A stretch of 42,778 bases of DNA from Clostridiales bacterium (GTDB lineage Bacteria > Bacillota > Clostridia > Lachnospirales > Lachnospiraceae), in assembly GCA_029007845.1 (NCBI GenBank), contig JAQXIP010000087.1:1-42778 (forward strand), in the 5' to 3' direction. Below, piece after piece: positions 36,127 through 42,778 of the stretch. The notes under the pieces were generated by a model, which ran no database searches, was not told the origin of the DNA, and saw nothing but the letters and a program-made list of their open reading frames with translations. The first letter of the stretch is position 1. Every line of letters starts with the position of its first letter. The translations under genes were made by a program, and so were the position numbers.

Positions 36127-37800
36127 ATGCAGTTAACAGGTTCACAGATCTTAGTTGAATGTTTAAAAGAACAGGGCGTTGACACCATATTTGGTTATCC
36201 GGGTGGTGCAGTCTTAAATATCTATGATGAGTTATACCATCACCAGAATGAGATCCGCCATATTCTCACCTCTCATGAGCAGGGCGCTTCCCATGCGGCA
36301 GACGGCTATGCAAGAGCTACCGGGAAAGTGGGTGTCTGTCTGGCAACAAGCGGACCGGGGGCAACCAATCTGGTAACCGGGATAGCCACCGCATATATGG
36401 ACAGCATACCGATGGTAGCGATTACCGGAAATGTTGGCAAGTCCCTGTTGGGAAAAGACAGTTTTCAGGAAGTGGATATCCGCGGTGTGACTATGCCGAT
36501 TACAAAACACAGTTTTATTGTGAAAGATGTGGAAGACCTGGCGCCAACCCTGCGCCGTGCATTTAAAATCGCCCAGACCGGACGTCCTGGTCCGGTTCTT
36601 GTGGATATCACAAAGAATGCCACCGCAGACAAAACGGAATATGAGAAGATGGCTCCGGAACCAATCGCCCGGGTATGCGACAAAATGACAGAGGAAGATC
36701 TGGAAAAAGCGGTAAAGATGATCCGGAAAGCAAAGAAGCCGTTAATCTTTGTTGGGGGCGGTGCCGTTCTTGCTGATGCACAGGAGCCTTTAAAAGAGTT
36801 TGCCGAGAAGGTAGATGCTCCGGTTGTCGACAGCCTGATGGGAAAGGGTGCATTCGACGGAAATGACCCAAGATATCTTGGAATGCTGGGAATGCACGGA
36901 ACAAAGGCCTCCAATCTGACTACCCAGGAGTGCGACCTGTTAATCGTAGTTGGCGCCCGTTTCTCAGACCGTGTAACCGGTAATACCAAAACCTTTGCAA
37001 GCCAGGCAAAGATTCTCCAGATTGATGTTGATCCGGCAGAAGTGAATAAAAATGTTAAGGTTTCCGGTTCTGTACTTGGAGATATCCAGGTGGTGCTTGG
37101 CAAATTAAATGAAATGCTGGAAAATCAGTATCATAAAGAGTGGATGGACCGGGTTATGGCAAGAAAAGACGCGATGCCAATGTCCTATCCGGGTGACCAT
37201 CTGACCGGTCCGTATATTATAGAGAAAATGTATGAGTTAACCGATGGCGAGGCAATTGTGGCAACGGATGTTGGCCAGCACCAGATGTGGGCTGCCCAGT
37301 ATTACCGTTATAAACATCCTCATTCCCTGCTTACCTCCGGCGGTCTTGGAACGATGGGGTATGGTCTGGGAGCAGCCATTGGAGCCAAAGTAGGATGTCC
37401 GGACAAGATTGTATTCAACGTAGCAGGTGATGGATGCTTCCGGATGAATATGAATGAACTGGCAACCGCTGCCCGTTATAATATCCCGGTAATCGAAGTA
37501 GTATGCAACAACAGTGTGCTTGGCATGGTACGCCAGTGGCAGACGCTGTTTTATGGAAAACGTTATTCCCAGACCGTATTAAATGACGGAGTTGATTTTG
37601 TTAAAGTGGCAGAAGCACTGGGAGTAAAAGGTTACCTTGTTACAACAAAAGAAGAACTGGAAGCTGCCTTGAAGGAGGCAATCGCATCCAATAAACCGGC
37701 TCTGCTGAATTGTATCATTGATCCAGATGATAAAGTATGGCCGATGGTTGCGCCGGGTGCATCCATTGATGAGGTTATGACAGCAGAAAGCGAAAAATAG
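36127..37800 (+). CDS. ilvB: Acetolactate synthase large (catalytic) subunit
   Basis: 557 residues and a ThDP enzyme. The catalytic Glu lies in SHEQGASHAADGYARATGKV, the FAD-domain in VDIRGVTMPITKHSF, and the ThDP/Mg motif in GDGCFRMNMNELATAARYNI...NN. It condenses pyruvate with itself or 2-ketobutyrate. AAGGAAAGGAACG lies before the ATG. The regulatory subunit IlvN is encoded separately at 26670, so this is a split ilvB/ilvN arrangement. Confidence 0.96.
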   Translation: MQLTGSQILVECLKEQGVDTIFGYPGGAVLNIYDELYHHQNEIRHILTSHEQGASHAADGYARATGKVGVCLATSGPGATNLVTGIATAYMDSIPMVAITGNVGKSLLGKDSFQEVDIRGVTMPITKHSFIVKDVEDLAPTLRRAFKIAQTGRPGPVLVDITKNATADKTEYEKMAPEPIARVCDKMTEEDLEKAVKMIRKAKKPLIFVGGGAVLADAQEPLKEFAEKVDAPVVDSLMGKGAFDGNDPRYLGMLGMHGTKASNLTTQECDLLIVVGARFSDRVTGNTKTFASQAKILQIDVDPAEVNKNVKVSGSVLGDIQVVLGKLNEMLENQYHKEWMDRVMARKDAMPMSYPGDHLTGPYIIEKMYELTDGEAIVATDVGQHQMWAAQYYRYKHPHSLLTSGGLGTMGYGLGAAIGAKVGCPDKIVFNVAGDGCFRMNMNELATAARYNIPVIEVVCNNSVLGMVRQWQTLFYGKRYSQTVLNDGVDFVKVAEALGVKGYLVTTKEELEAALKEAIASNKPALLNCIIDPDDKVWPMVAPGASIDEVMTAESEK

Positions 37801-37806
37801 GGACTA

Positions 37807-37835
37807 TTGACTTAAATTTTTGTTCGCATTATAAT
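37807..37835 (+). promoter_or_regulatory. serC-serA promoter
   Basis: TTGACT (37807-37812), 17 bases, TATAAT (37830-37835). Confidence 0.75.
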
Positions 37836-37887
37836 AAGTAACTGGATATAAAAAACTATAAACCATTGAATAAAGGAGGATACAATC

Positions 37888-38973
37888 GTGGGACGCGTTT
37901 ATAATTTTTCCGCAGGTCCGGCAGTATTACCGGAAGAAGTATTAAAAGAAGCAGCAGATGAGATGTTAGATTATCAGGGATCAGGTATGTCCGTTATGGA
38001 GATGAGCCATCGTTCCAAAGTATACGATGATATCATTAAGACGGCTGAAAAAGATCTTAGGGATTTAATGAATATTCCTGATAATTATAAAGTATTATTC
38101 TTACAGGGTGGTGCATCACAGCAGTTTGCCATGATTCCGATGAACCTGATGAAGAATAAAGTGGCTGATTACATTATTACCGGCCAGTGGGCAAAGAAAG
38201 CATGGAAAGAAGCTTCCAAGTATGGCCAGGCAAATGCAATTGCCTCTTCAGAAGATAAAACATTTTCTTACATTCCGGACTGCTCTGATCTTCCGATTGA
38301 CGACAATGCGGACTATGTATATATTTGCGAAAATAATACGATCTATGGAACAAAGTACAAAACATTGCCGAATACCAAGGGAAAGACACTGGTCGCTGAT
38401 GTATCCTCCTGTTTTCTGTCAGAGCCAGTAGATGTAAGTAAATACGGCGTAATATACGGCGGCGTGCAGAAAAATATCGGTCCGGCTGGTGTGGTAATCG
38501 TTATCATCCGTGAAGACCTGATTACAGAAGATGTACTTCCGGGTACACCAACCATGTTAACCTATAAGACTCATTCTGATGCAGATTCCCTGTATAATAC
38601 ACCACCTGCATATGGTATCTATATCTGCGGTAAAGTCTTTAAATGGCTGAAGAAAATGGGCGGCCTTGAAGTAATGAAGCAGAGAAACGAAGAGAAAGCG
38701 AAGATCTTATATGATTTCCTGGATCAGAGCAAATTATTCAAAGGGACTGTTGTAAAAGAAGACCGTTCCTTAATGAATGTTCCATTTGTAACGGGAGACG
38801 CTGATCTGGATGCAAAATTTGTAAAAGAAGCAAAGGAAGCCGGTCTTGAGAACCTGAAAGGCCACAGAAGCGTTGGCGGTATGAGAGCCAGCATCTATAA
38901 TGCAATGCCAAAAGAAGGTGTCATTGCATTAGTTGAGTTTATGAAGAAATTCGAAGCAGAAAATTTAAAGTAA
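37888..38973 (+). CDS. serC: Phosphoserine aminotransferase
   Basis: 361 residues starting at GTG 37888 after AAAGGAGGAT. The opening YNFSAGPAVLPEEVLKEAAD, GMSVMEMSHRSKVYD, LQGGASQQFAMIPMNLM, the PLP lysine region YGGVQKNIGPAGVVIVI and HRSVGGMRASIYNAMP are diagnostic. It makes 3-phosphoserine. It is followed by serA 36 bases later; no serB phosphatase is in the window. Confidence 0.96.
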   Translation: MGRVYNFSAGPAVLPEEVLKEAADEMLDYQGSGMSVMEMSHRSKVYDDIIKTAEKDLRDLMNIPDNYKVLFLQGGASQQFAMIPMNLMKNKVADYIITGQWAKKAWKEASKYGQANAIASSEDKTFSYIPDCSDLPIDDNADYVYICENNTIYGTKYKTLPNTKGKTLVADVSSCFLSEPVDVSKYGVIYGGVQKNIGPAGVVIVIIREDLITEDVLPGTPTMLTYKTHSDADSLYNTPPAYGIYICGKVFKWLKKMGGLEVMKQRNEEKAKILYDFLDQSKLFKGTVVKEDRSLMNVPFVTGDADLDAKFVKEAKEAGLENLKGHRSVGGMRASIYNAMPKEGVIALVEFMKKFEAENLK

Positions 38974-39009
38974 TAGAATGAATTGTTTAGAAAGCAGGTA
39001 CATAACATC

Positions 39010-40173
39010 ATGATTAAAGTAAATTGTTTAAATCCAATCGCAGCCATCGGTCTTGATAACCTGACAGACCAGTATGAGATGACCGAGAATTTTGCAGAAG
39101 CTGATGCGGTATTAGTCAGGAGTGCTTCCATGCATGAACTGGAGCTTCCGGAAAATCTTCTTGCAGTAGCAAGAGCCGGAGCCGGAGTCAATAATATTCC
39201 TCTGGACAAATGCGCAGATCAGGGTATTGTTGTCTTCAATGCACCAGGTGCGAATGCCAATGGTGTAAAAGAATTAGTAGTGGCAGCCTTAATGTTGGCT
39301 TCCCGTGATATTATCGGTGGTATCGACTGGGCAAGAGAGAATAAAGACGATCCGGAGATCGGCAAAAAGATGGAGAAAGTAAAATCCAAATATGCCGGTA
39401 CCGAGATCAAAGGAAAGAAACTTGGTGTCATTGGTCTGGGTGCAATCGGTGTATTAGTAGCCAATGCAGCAAACCGTCTTGGAATGGACGTATACGGCTG
39501 TGATCCATTTTTATCCGTAAACCATGCCTTGAATTTATCCAGAGATATTACCCTTGTTAAGACAAGAGAAGAAATCTTCCGTGAATGTGATTATATCACC
39601 GTTCATGTGCCGCTTCTGGATGACACAAAGGAAATGATTAACAAAGATACAATCGCCATGATGAAAGACGGCGTTATTATCTTAAACTACGCCCGTGATA
39701 TACTGGTAAATGTAGATGATATGAAAGCAGCAGTAGAATCCGGAAAGGTTCGCAAATACATGTGTGATTTCCCGGATGTCCGTTTTGCAGATATGAAAAA
39801 TGTAATCGCAACCCCACATCTTGGTGCCTCTACAGCTGAGTCAGAAGATAACTGTGCTATTATGGCAGTAGATGAAATCCGCGACTACATCGAGAACGGT
39901 AACATTAAGAATTCCGTAAATTATCCGGCATGCGATGCTGGGGTATGTGACACCCAGGGTCGGATTGCCATCTGCCATAAGAATGTGCCACACATGCTTT
40001 CCCAGTTTACAGCTGTCTTCTCAGCAGAAGGAATTAATATTGAGAACATGGTAAATAAGAGCCGTGGAAATTATGCATATACTGTCCTTGATATTGTATC
40101 TGCTTCCAATGATACTCTCATTGAGAAATTAAATGCAATTGACGGTGTATTAAAAGCACGTATTGTAAAATAA
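39010..40173 (+). CDS. serA: D-3-phosphoglycerate dehydrogenase with C-terminal ACT domain
   Basis: 387 residues from ATG 39010; an upstream in-frame TTG lies closer to serC and is less likely. Substrate domain: RSASMHELELP and ARAGAGVNNIPLDKC. NAD domain: KKLGVIGLGAIGVLVANAA, VHVPLLDDTKEMIN, LNYARD (usual catalytic Arg) and TPHLGASTAESEDNC (catalytic His). The segment before that His reads CDFPDVRF rather than DVFxxEP, so the catalytic Glu position differs, as it seems to in this short Clostridial type. The C-terminal ~80 residues are an ACT domain, probably for serine inhibition. A strong terminator follows. Confidence 0.94.
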   Translation: MIKVNCLNPIAAIGLDNLTDQYEMTENFAEADAVLVRSASMHELELPENLLAVARAGAGVNNIPLDKCADQGIVVFNAPGANANGVKELVVAALMLASRDIIGGIDWARENKDDPEIGKKMEKVKSKYAGTEIKGKKLGVIGLGAIGVLVANAANRLGMDVYGCDPFLSVNHALNLSRDITLVKTREEIFRECDYITVHVPLLDDTKEMINKDTIAMMKDGVIILNYARDILVNVDDMKAAVESGKVRKYMCDFPDVRFADMKNVIATPHLGASTAESEDNCAIMAVDEIRDYIENGNIKNSVNYPACDAGVCDTQGRIAICHKNVPHMLSQFTAVFSAEGINIENMVNKSRGNYAYTVLDIVSASNDTLIEKLNAIDGVLKARIVK

Positions 40174-40206
40174 AAAGCCTTTTGTGGTGCGCACGATTCA
40201 TTTTGT

Positions 40207-40254
40207 AAGCCCGGCTTTGCAGACCGATGTTATGCAAAGCCCGGGCTTATTTTT
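40207..40254 (+). terminator. serA terminator
   Basis: AAGCCCGGCTTTGCA (40207-40221) pairs with TGCAAAGCCCGGGCTT (40233-40248), one extra C, followed by ATTTTT. Confidence 0.88.
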
Positions 40255-40291
40255 CACTTTTTTTGACTTTCATCCGACCAAAACTGCAAAA

Positions 40292-40353
40292 ATCTACATG
40301 AAAAAATACAAAAATCTACATGAACGGTTTTTGCGCAAGAAACGTAGTATAAT
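40292..40353 (+). promoter_or_regulatory. LytTR-type direct repeat promoter, site 1
   Basis: ATCTACAT occurs at 40292-40299 and 40314-40321, 22 bases apart (two helical turns), each inside an AAAAATCTACATGAA context. A TATAAT -10 lies at 40348-40353, 26 bases after the second repeat, with no good -35. It drives the small gene at 40439. The same layout occurs at 42396-42457. Confidence 0.75.
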
Positions 40354-40438
40354 GACAAGGTGCGGAGCAATCCGTAGGTATCATGGGGCAAAATACCGTT
40401 TGACCCCAACATCCTATTTTTCAAAAAAGGAGGATCTG

Positions 40439-40660
40439 TTGTATTCAGTGAGTTGGAATAATTGCTATAAAAAATTTGAGGACAAACTGAAAGCGTTTGT
40501 CCGGGAATTTGGAATCATCGTGGCTGTCACAAAAAGCAGGAATCCCTATGATTATTTTAATTGTATCACCGGGAAACCAAAGAGAAGGCGGCCGCTTGTT
40601 GAAAGAATCAAAGCAATATTGAAAAAGAACGACAAAAATACAGATGACCCGGAGTATTAG
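40439..40660 (+). CDS. Small basic protein of the LytTR locus
   Basis: 73 residues if translation starts at TTG 40439, five bases after AAGGAGG (40427-40433); no in-frame ATG lies near a ribosome site. The sequence is soluble and basic, with a central VREFGIIVAVTKSRNPYDYF and a Lys/Arg-rich end. There is no signal peptide, double-Gly leader or clear membrane helix, so a bacteriocin or autoinducer precursor is not supported. The last codons form the 5' arm of a strong terminator. It is controlled by LytTR site 1. I do not recognise the family. Confidence 0.55.
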   Translation: MYSVSWNNCYKKFEDKLKAFVREFGIIVAVTKSRNPYDYFNCITGKPKRRRPLVERIKAILKKNDKNTDDPEY

Positions 40661-40677
40661 GGCATCTGTATTTTTGT
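40632..40677. terminator. Bidirectional terminator
   Basis: ACAAAAATACAGATG (40632-40646) pairs perfectly over 15 bases with CATCTGTATTTTTGT (40663-40677), with an inner CCC/GGG. T tracts occur on both strands, so it can end the small gene and the LytTR operon. Confidence 0.88.
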
Positions 40678-40679
40678 GT

Positions 40680-40739
40680 AATGTTGCAATGACCCACAAG
40701 GCAAAGCTGCTGGTTATGGATGAGCCCGCAGTTGGATTT
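40680..40739 (+). pseudogene. ABC transporter ATPase remnant (Walker B fragment)
   Basis: The plus strand reads NVAMTHKAKLLVMDEPAVGF, about 20 codons that match the Walker B region of ABC ATPases (hydrophobic stretch, DEP, then a turn). There is no Walker A or signature motif on either side, and a non-homologous sequence follows. It appears to be the debris of a transporter gene deleted between the terminator and the LytTR gene. Confidence 0.6.
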
Positions 40740-40743
40740 CACA

Positions 40744-41457
40744 CTAGCTTTTCCACTTTTTGGCAACATACGCATCTACAAGTTTGCGCCGGTCTCTTGC
40801 AATATCCAGGATCACTCCATTTTGCATCATAATCTTTTGGCGGCGGAGTTCTCTTATGTAACGGGTGTTTATCAGGTGTCCATAGCTGATGCGGAGAAAA
40901 TATTCCGTTTGCTGGCCAAGGGATGCTTCCAGGTCATCTAATTTCCCGTAATAGACGAGTGTCGGACTGTCGATTGTAAAAATTTTGATTTTGCGGTTTT
41001 CATTTTCAAAATAGAGTACATTTCTTAAATCAATCTGATAATGGTTCCGGTTAAAAGAAAAACAAAAATACCGGTTTGGGGCATGATATGACCAGACACG
41101 CCAGAAAATGGTGTCAAACCGTTCTTTCTTGATCGGCTTTGTAAGAAATCCAAAGGGACGTACATCGAAAGCTTGTTCCATATTTTGCTGATGACTGCTG
41201 ACAAAAATGATAGCAGTCAGTGGATAGGTGGCAATGATTCTTTGAGCAGTGTCAATTCCGTTTGTAATACCAAGTAAAACATCCAGGTAGATCAGATCAA
41301 AAGGCCGGCCGTTTTCCACATAAAAAATGAGATCTTCTGCGGTGTGGAAGACATGGGTCTTGAATTGAATATGTTTTTTATGGGAAATCTCCCATAAAAA
41401 GGATTCAATTGTAGTGGTAATATCCGGGTCATCATCACAAACCGCAATGCTGTACAT
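40744..41457 (-). CDS. LytTR-family response regulator (AgrA-like)
   Basis: 237 residues. Receiver: acidic VCDDDPD at residues 7-12, phospho-acceptor Asp59 in IYLDVLLG, Lys in FGFLTKPI. The LytTR DNA-binding domain follows from about 130 (RNVLYFENENRKIKIFT, FLRISYGHLINTRYIREL). LytTR proteins bind pairs of direct repeats about two turns apart, just like those at 40292 and 42396. AAAGGAG precedes ATG 41457. No histidine kinase is encoded nearby, so the signal input is unknown. It is downstream of, and probably cotranscribed with, the XRE gene. Confidence 0.93.
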   Translation of the reverse strand: MYSIAVCDDDPDITTTIESFLWEISHKKHIQFKTHVFHTAEDLIFYVENGRPFDLIYLDVLLGITNGIDTAQRIIATYPLTAIIFVSSHQQNMEQAFDVRPFGFLTKPIKKERFDTIFWRVWSYHAPNRYFCFSFNRNHYQIDLRNVLYFENENRKIKIFTIDSPTLVYYGKLDDLEASLGQQTEYFLRISYGHLINTRYIRELRRQKIMMQNGVILDIARDRRKLVDAYVAKKWKS

Positions 41458-41471
41458 AAAAAACTCCTTTT

Positions 41472-42197
41472 TTAGCTGTTTCGTTGCGAGGCAGCCAGTA
41501 TAGCAAATTGATAAGATTCTAAAATATAAGTTGCCTCGGTGTCTGGGATTAGATCCAAGGCTGTGTCGAAATATTGTGTATGAAGTAAATCTCCGTTAAG
41601 CAGATAATCAACCGGATACCCGAAGATTTCTTCAACGGTGCAGAGTGTCTTAAAACTTGGGATTTTTGTATACTCTTCAATTTGTGCATAGTGATTGCGG
41701 CCGATATGAAGCTTTTGTGCCATCTGTGATTTGGTCAGATGGTTAAGTTCCCGTTCATAGCGGAGAATCCGGCCGGTAATTGGAGCCTGGAGCGGATAGG
41801 AGAGAGGAATATTTGTACCGTATATTTTTTGAAACATACAGTATGGCATGTCATCTTTTGGCGAAGCAGAATTGAATTCATGATAACGGTCAAAGTCAAT
41901 GAGCTGGTAGAGAAGACGCAGCAGGCGAAGCTGCTCATTTGGGGGAAAATCGGAGATCAAAGGGCTTATTCTGCTTGGTGAAACAGTTTGCGGCTTCCCT
42001 GATATGATATAATGGATATCCCAGTGAAGCACCTGTTCGAGAATGTCCAGATAATCTTTTTGAAGGTATGCCTTACCCTGCTCAATTTTGCTATATGTCT
42101 CTATGGAGATATTCAATAGATCTGCCAGATCTTCTCGTTTTAGTCCCGCATCCCGGCGCATCCTAAATAAGCGATGGCCAATTAAAGAATTTCTCAT
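41472..42197 (-). CDS. Regulator with two XRE-type helix-turn-helix domains
   Basis: 241 residues. The first HTH covers about residues 7-62 (FRMRRDAGLKREDLADLLNI, SIETYSKIEQGKAYL). The second covers about 127-183 (ERELNHLTKSQMAQKLHIGR, NHYAQIEEYTKIPSF). The middle and end look helical, with no enzyme motif. It is 14 bases upstream of the LytTR gene. It could set the level of the LytTR regulator, or sense a peptide as some XRE proteins do; there is no direct evidence for either. Confidence 0.85.
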   Translation of the reverse strand: MRNSLIGHRLFRMRRDAGLKREDLADLLNISIETYSKIEQGKAYLQKDYLDILEQVLHWDIHYIISGKPQTVSPSRISPLISDFPPNEQLRLLRLLYQLIDFDRYHEFNSASPKDDMPYCMFQKIYGTNIPLSYPLQAPITGRILRYERELNHLTKSQMAQKLHIGRNHYAQIEEYTKIPSFKTLCTVEEIFGYPVDYLLNGDLLHTQYFDTALDLIPDTEATYILESYQFAILAASQRNS

Positions 42198-42395
42198 AAT
42201 GGTGTGTTTCTCCTCTCAATCCCACATCGCATCGTATGTGATAGCAGTCTTCTTATGAATGACACGTGTGAAGTCTGTCTTATAAAAATTCTAGCAACAC
42301 TGTATTTTATTTGCGATGTATGAAACAGAACGTTTCTGGTAAAATGCACCAAAAATTACATATTTTTCCTCAAGAAAAGAAGAGAAAATGTAAAA

Positions 42396-42457
42396 ATCGA
42401 CATGGTAGAATACAATAATCGACATAAACGGTTATAGAGAAAAAATAATGGTATACT
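42396..42457 (+). promoter_or_regulatory. LytTR-type direct repeat promoter, site 2
   Basis: ATCGACAT occurs at 42396-42403 and 42418-42425, again 22 bases apart, with TATACT (42452-42457) 26 bases later, the same two spacings as site 1. The transcript would run rightward. It meets only tiny frames (for example from GTG 42501, 15 codons), a hairpin TCTGGCACTG/CAGTGCCAGA (42556-42583), then repeat copy D. The rest of 42198-42395 is A/T-rich with no gene and presumably holds the promoter for the XRE gene. Confidence 0.72.
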
Positions 42458-42616
42458 TAGTTATGCTGGAGATTCAAATAAAATCAGGGTGAGGGAGGAA
42501 GTGTATATCTTTAATAAGTGTTTTCTTAAAAAGTCCAAGGAAAATTAGTATTGTTTCTGGCACTGCATTACCCCAGTGCCAGATCCAGCGCCCGATCCTC
42601 AACAACCACACAATCA

Positions 42617-42778
42617 GTAACAGTTCAGCCGTAACGAGCGCACAGCCGGAGAAAGCATGCAGAATATCAGGTATCATGAAATACCCGCTTTCGCTCCGTT
42701 GAACACGTAGCGGTACTAAGGTTTTGCAAAAAACGCAAAACCAAGTGCCGACGTGTTCAAAGGGATAATTCATGATAC
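42617..42778. repeat. Dispersed long palindrome, copy D (cut by the window end)
   Basis: It starts GTAACAGTTCAGCCGTAACG and passes through CATGAAATACCCGCTTTCGC, the shared core (GGTACTAAGGTTTTGC, AAGTGCCGACGTGTTC) and into the right arm ATTCATGATAC at the window edge, which pairs with GTATCATGAAAT in the left arm. A 99-residue minus-strand frame across it is a product of the repeat. Confidence 0.88.

Noticed and set aside
42474-42560. Peptide pheromone or bacteriocin gene downstream of LytTR site 2
   Set aside because: Only frames of about 9 and 15 codons are open and neither has a leader or Gly-Gly motif or a well-spaced ribosome site.

Overview
The window looks like chromosomal DNA of a low-to-mid GC, spore-forming anaerobic Firmicute, most likely a gut Lachnospiraceae. 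The basis is the gene set (sigma-H, Mini-ribonuclease III, paired LicD proteins with an LCP ligase, a B12-dependent methionine synthase without activation domain, a T-box ahead of branched-chain genes) and Firmicute-style AGGAGG ribosome sites and TTGACA-17-TATAAT promoters. The genus cannot be fixed from sequence alone.

Layout. 1-5.3 kb: partial LMW protein tyrosine phosphatase (-), a decayed small gene, a Crp/Fnr regulator divergent from a two-cluster ferredoxin protein with a likely shared operator, a DAACS symporter, a zinc-ribbon membrane protein, and a yybP-ykoY-type Mn riboswitch with terminator ahead of mntP. 5.3-9.4 kb: housekeeping run ispF, cysS, mrnC, rlmB, sigH, tRNA-Thr. 9.4-13.4 kb: integrase-like remnant beside the tRNA, then a membrane protein, NarL-type histidine kinase and response regulator operon. 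13.4-17.1 kb: a long-palindrome repeat, a hotdog thioesterase, a LUD protein and glyA (-), then a consensus promoter driving about 450 nt of structured, apparently non-coding RNA, then another repeat copy. 17.1-22.8 kb: MATE exporter, homocysteine methyltransferase/MTHFR fusion and MetH; with glyA this is a one-carbon/methionine block. 22.9-26.6 kb: GT2, two LicD proteins and LCP (surface polymer decoration and attachment). 26.6-40.2 kb: ilvN-ilvC, mutY (-), a membrane protein plus a sigma-like protein without region 4, an HD-GYP protein (-), a T-box with leuB-ilvD-ilvB, then serC-serA. 40.2-42.8 kb: an XRE/LytTR regulator pair (-) flanked on both sides by matching direct-repeat promoters, an ABC ATPase remnant and another repeat copy.

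Four observations stand out. (1) A strongly promoted structured RNA at 16345-16805 with a duplicated Shine-Dalgarno/three-codon unit. (2) A dispersed family of about 216-bp near-palindromes (13397, 16801, 32776, 42617) whose arms differ between copies but stay self-complementary. (3) Two LytTR-like promoters with identical 22-bp and 26-bp spacings around an orphan regulator pair. (4) Two sets of leader motifs shared between unrelated operons (26603/29626 and 8495/16105). All functional proposals for these four are inference.
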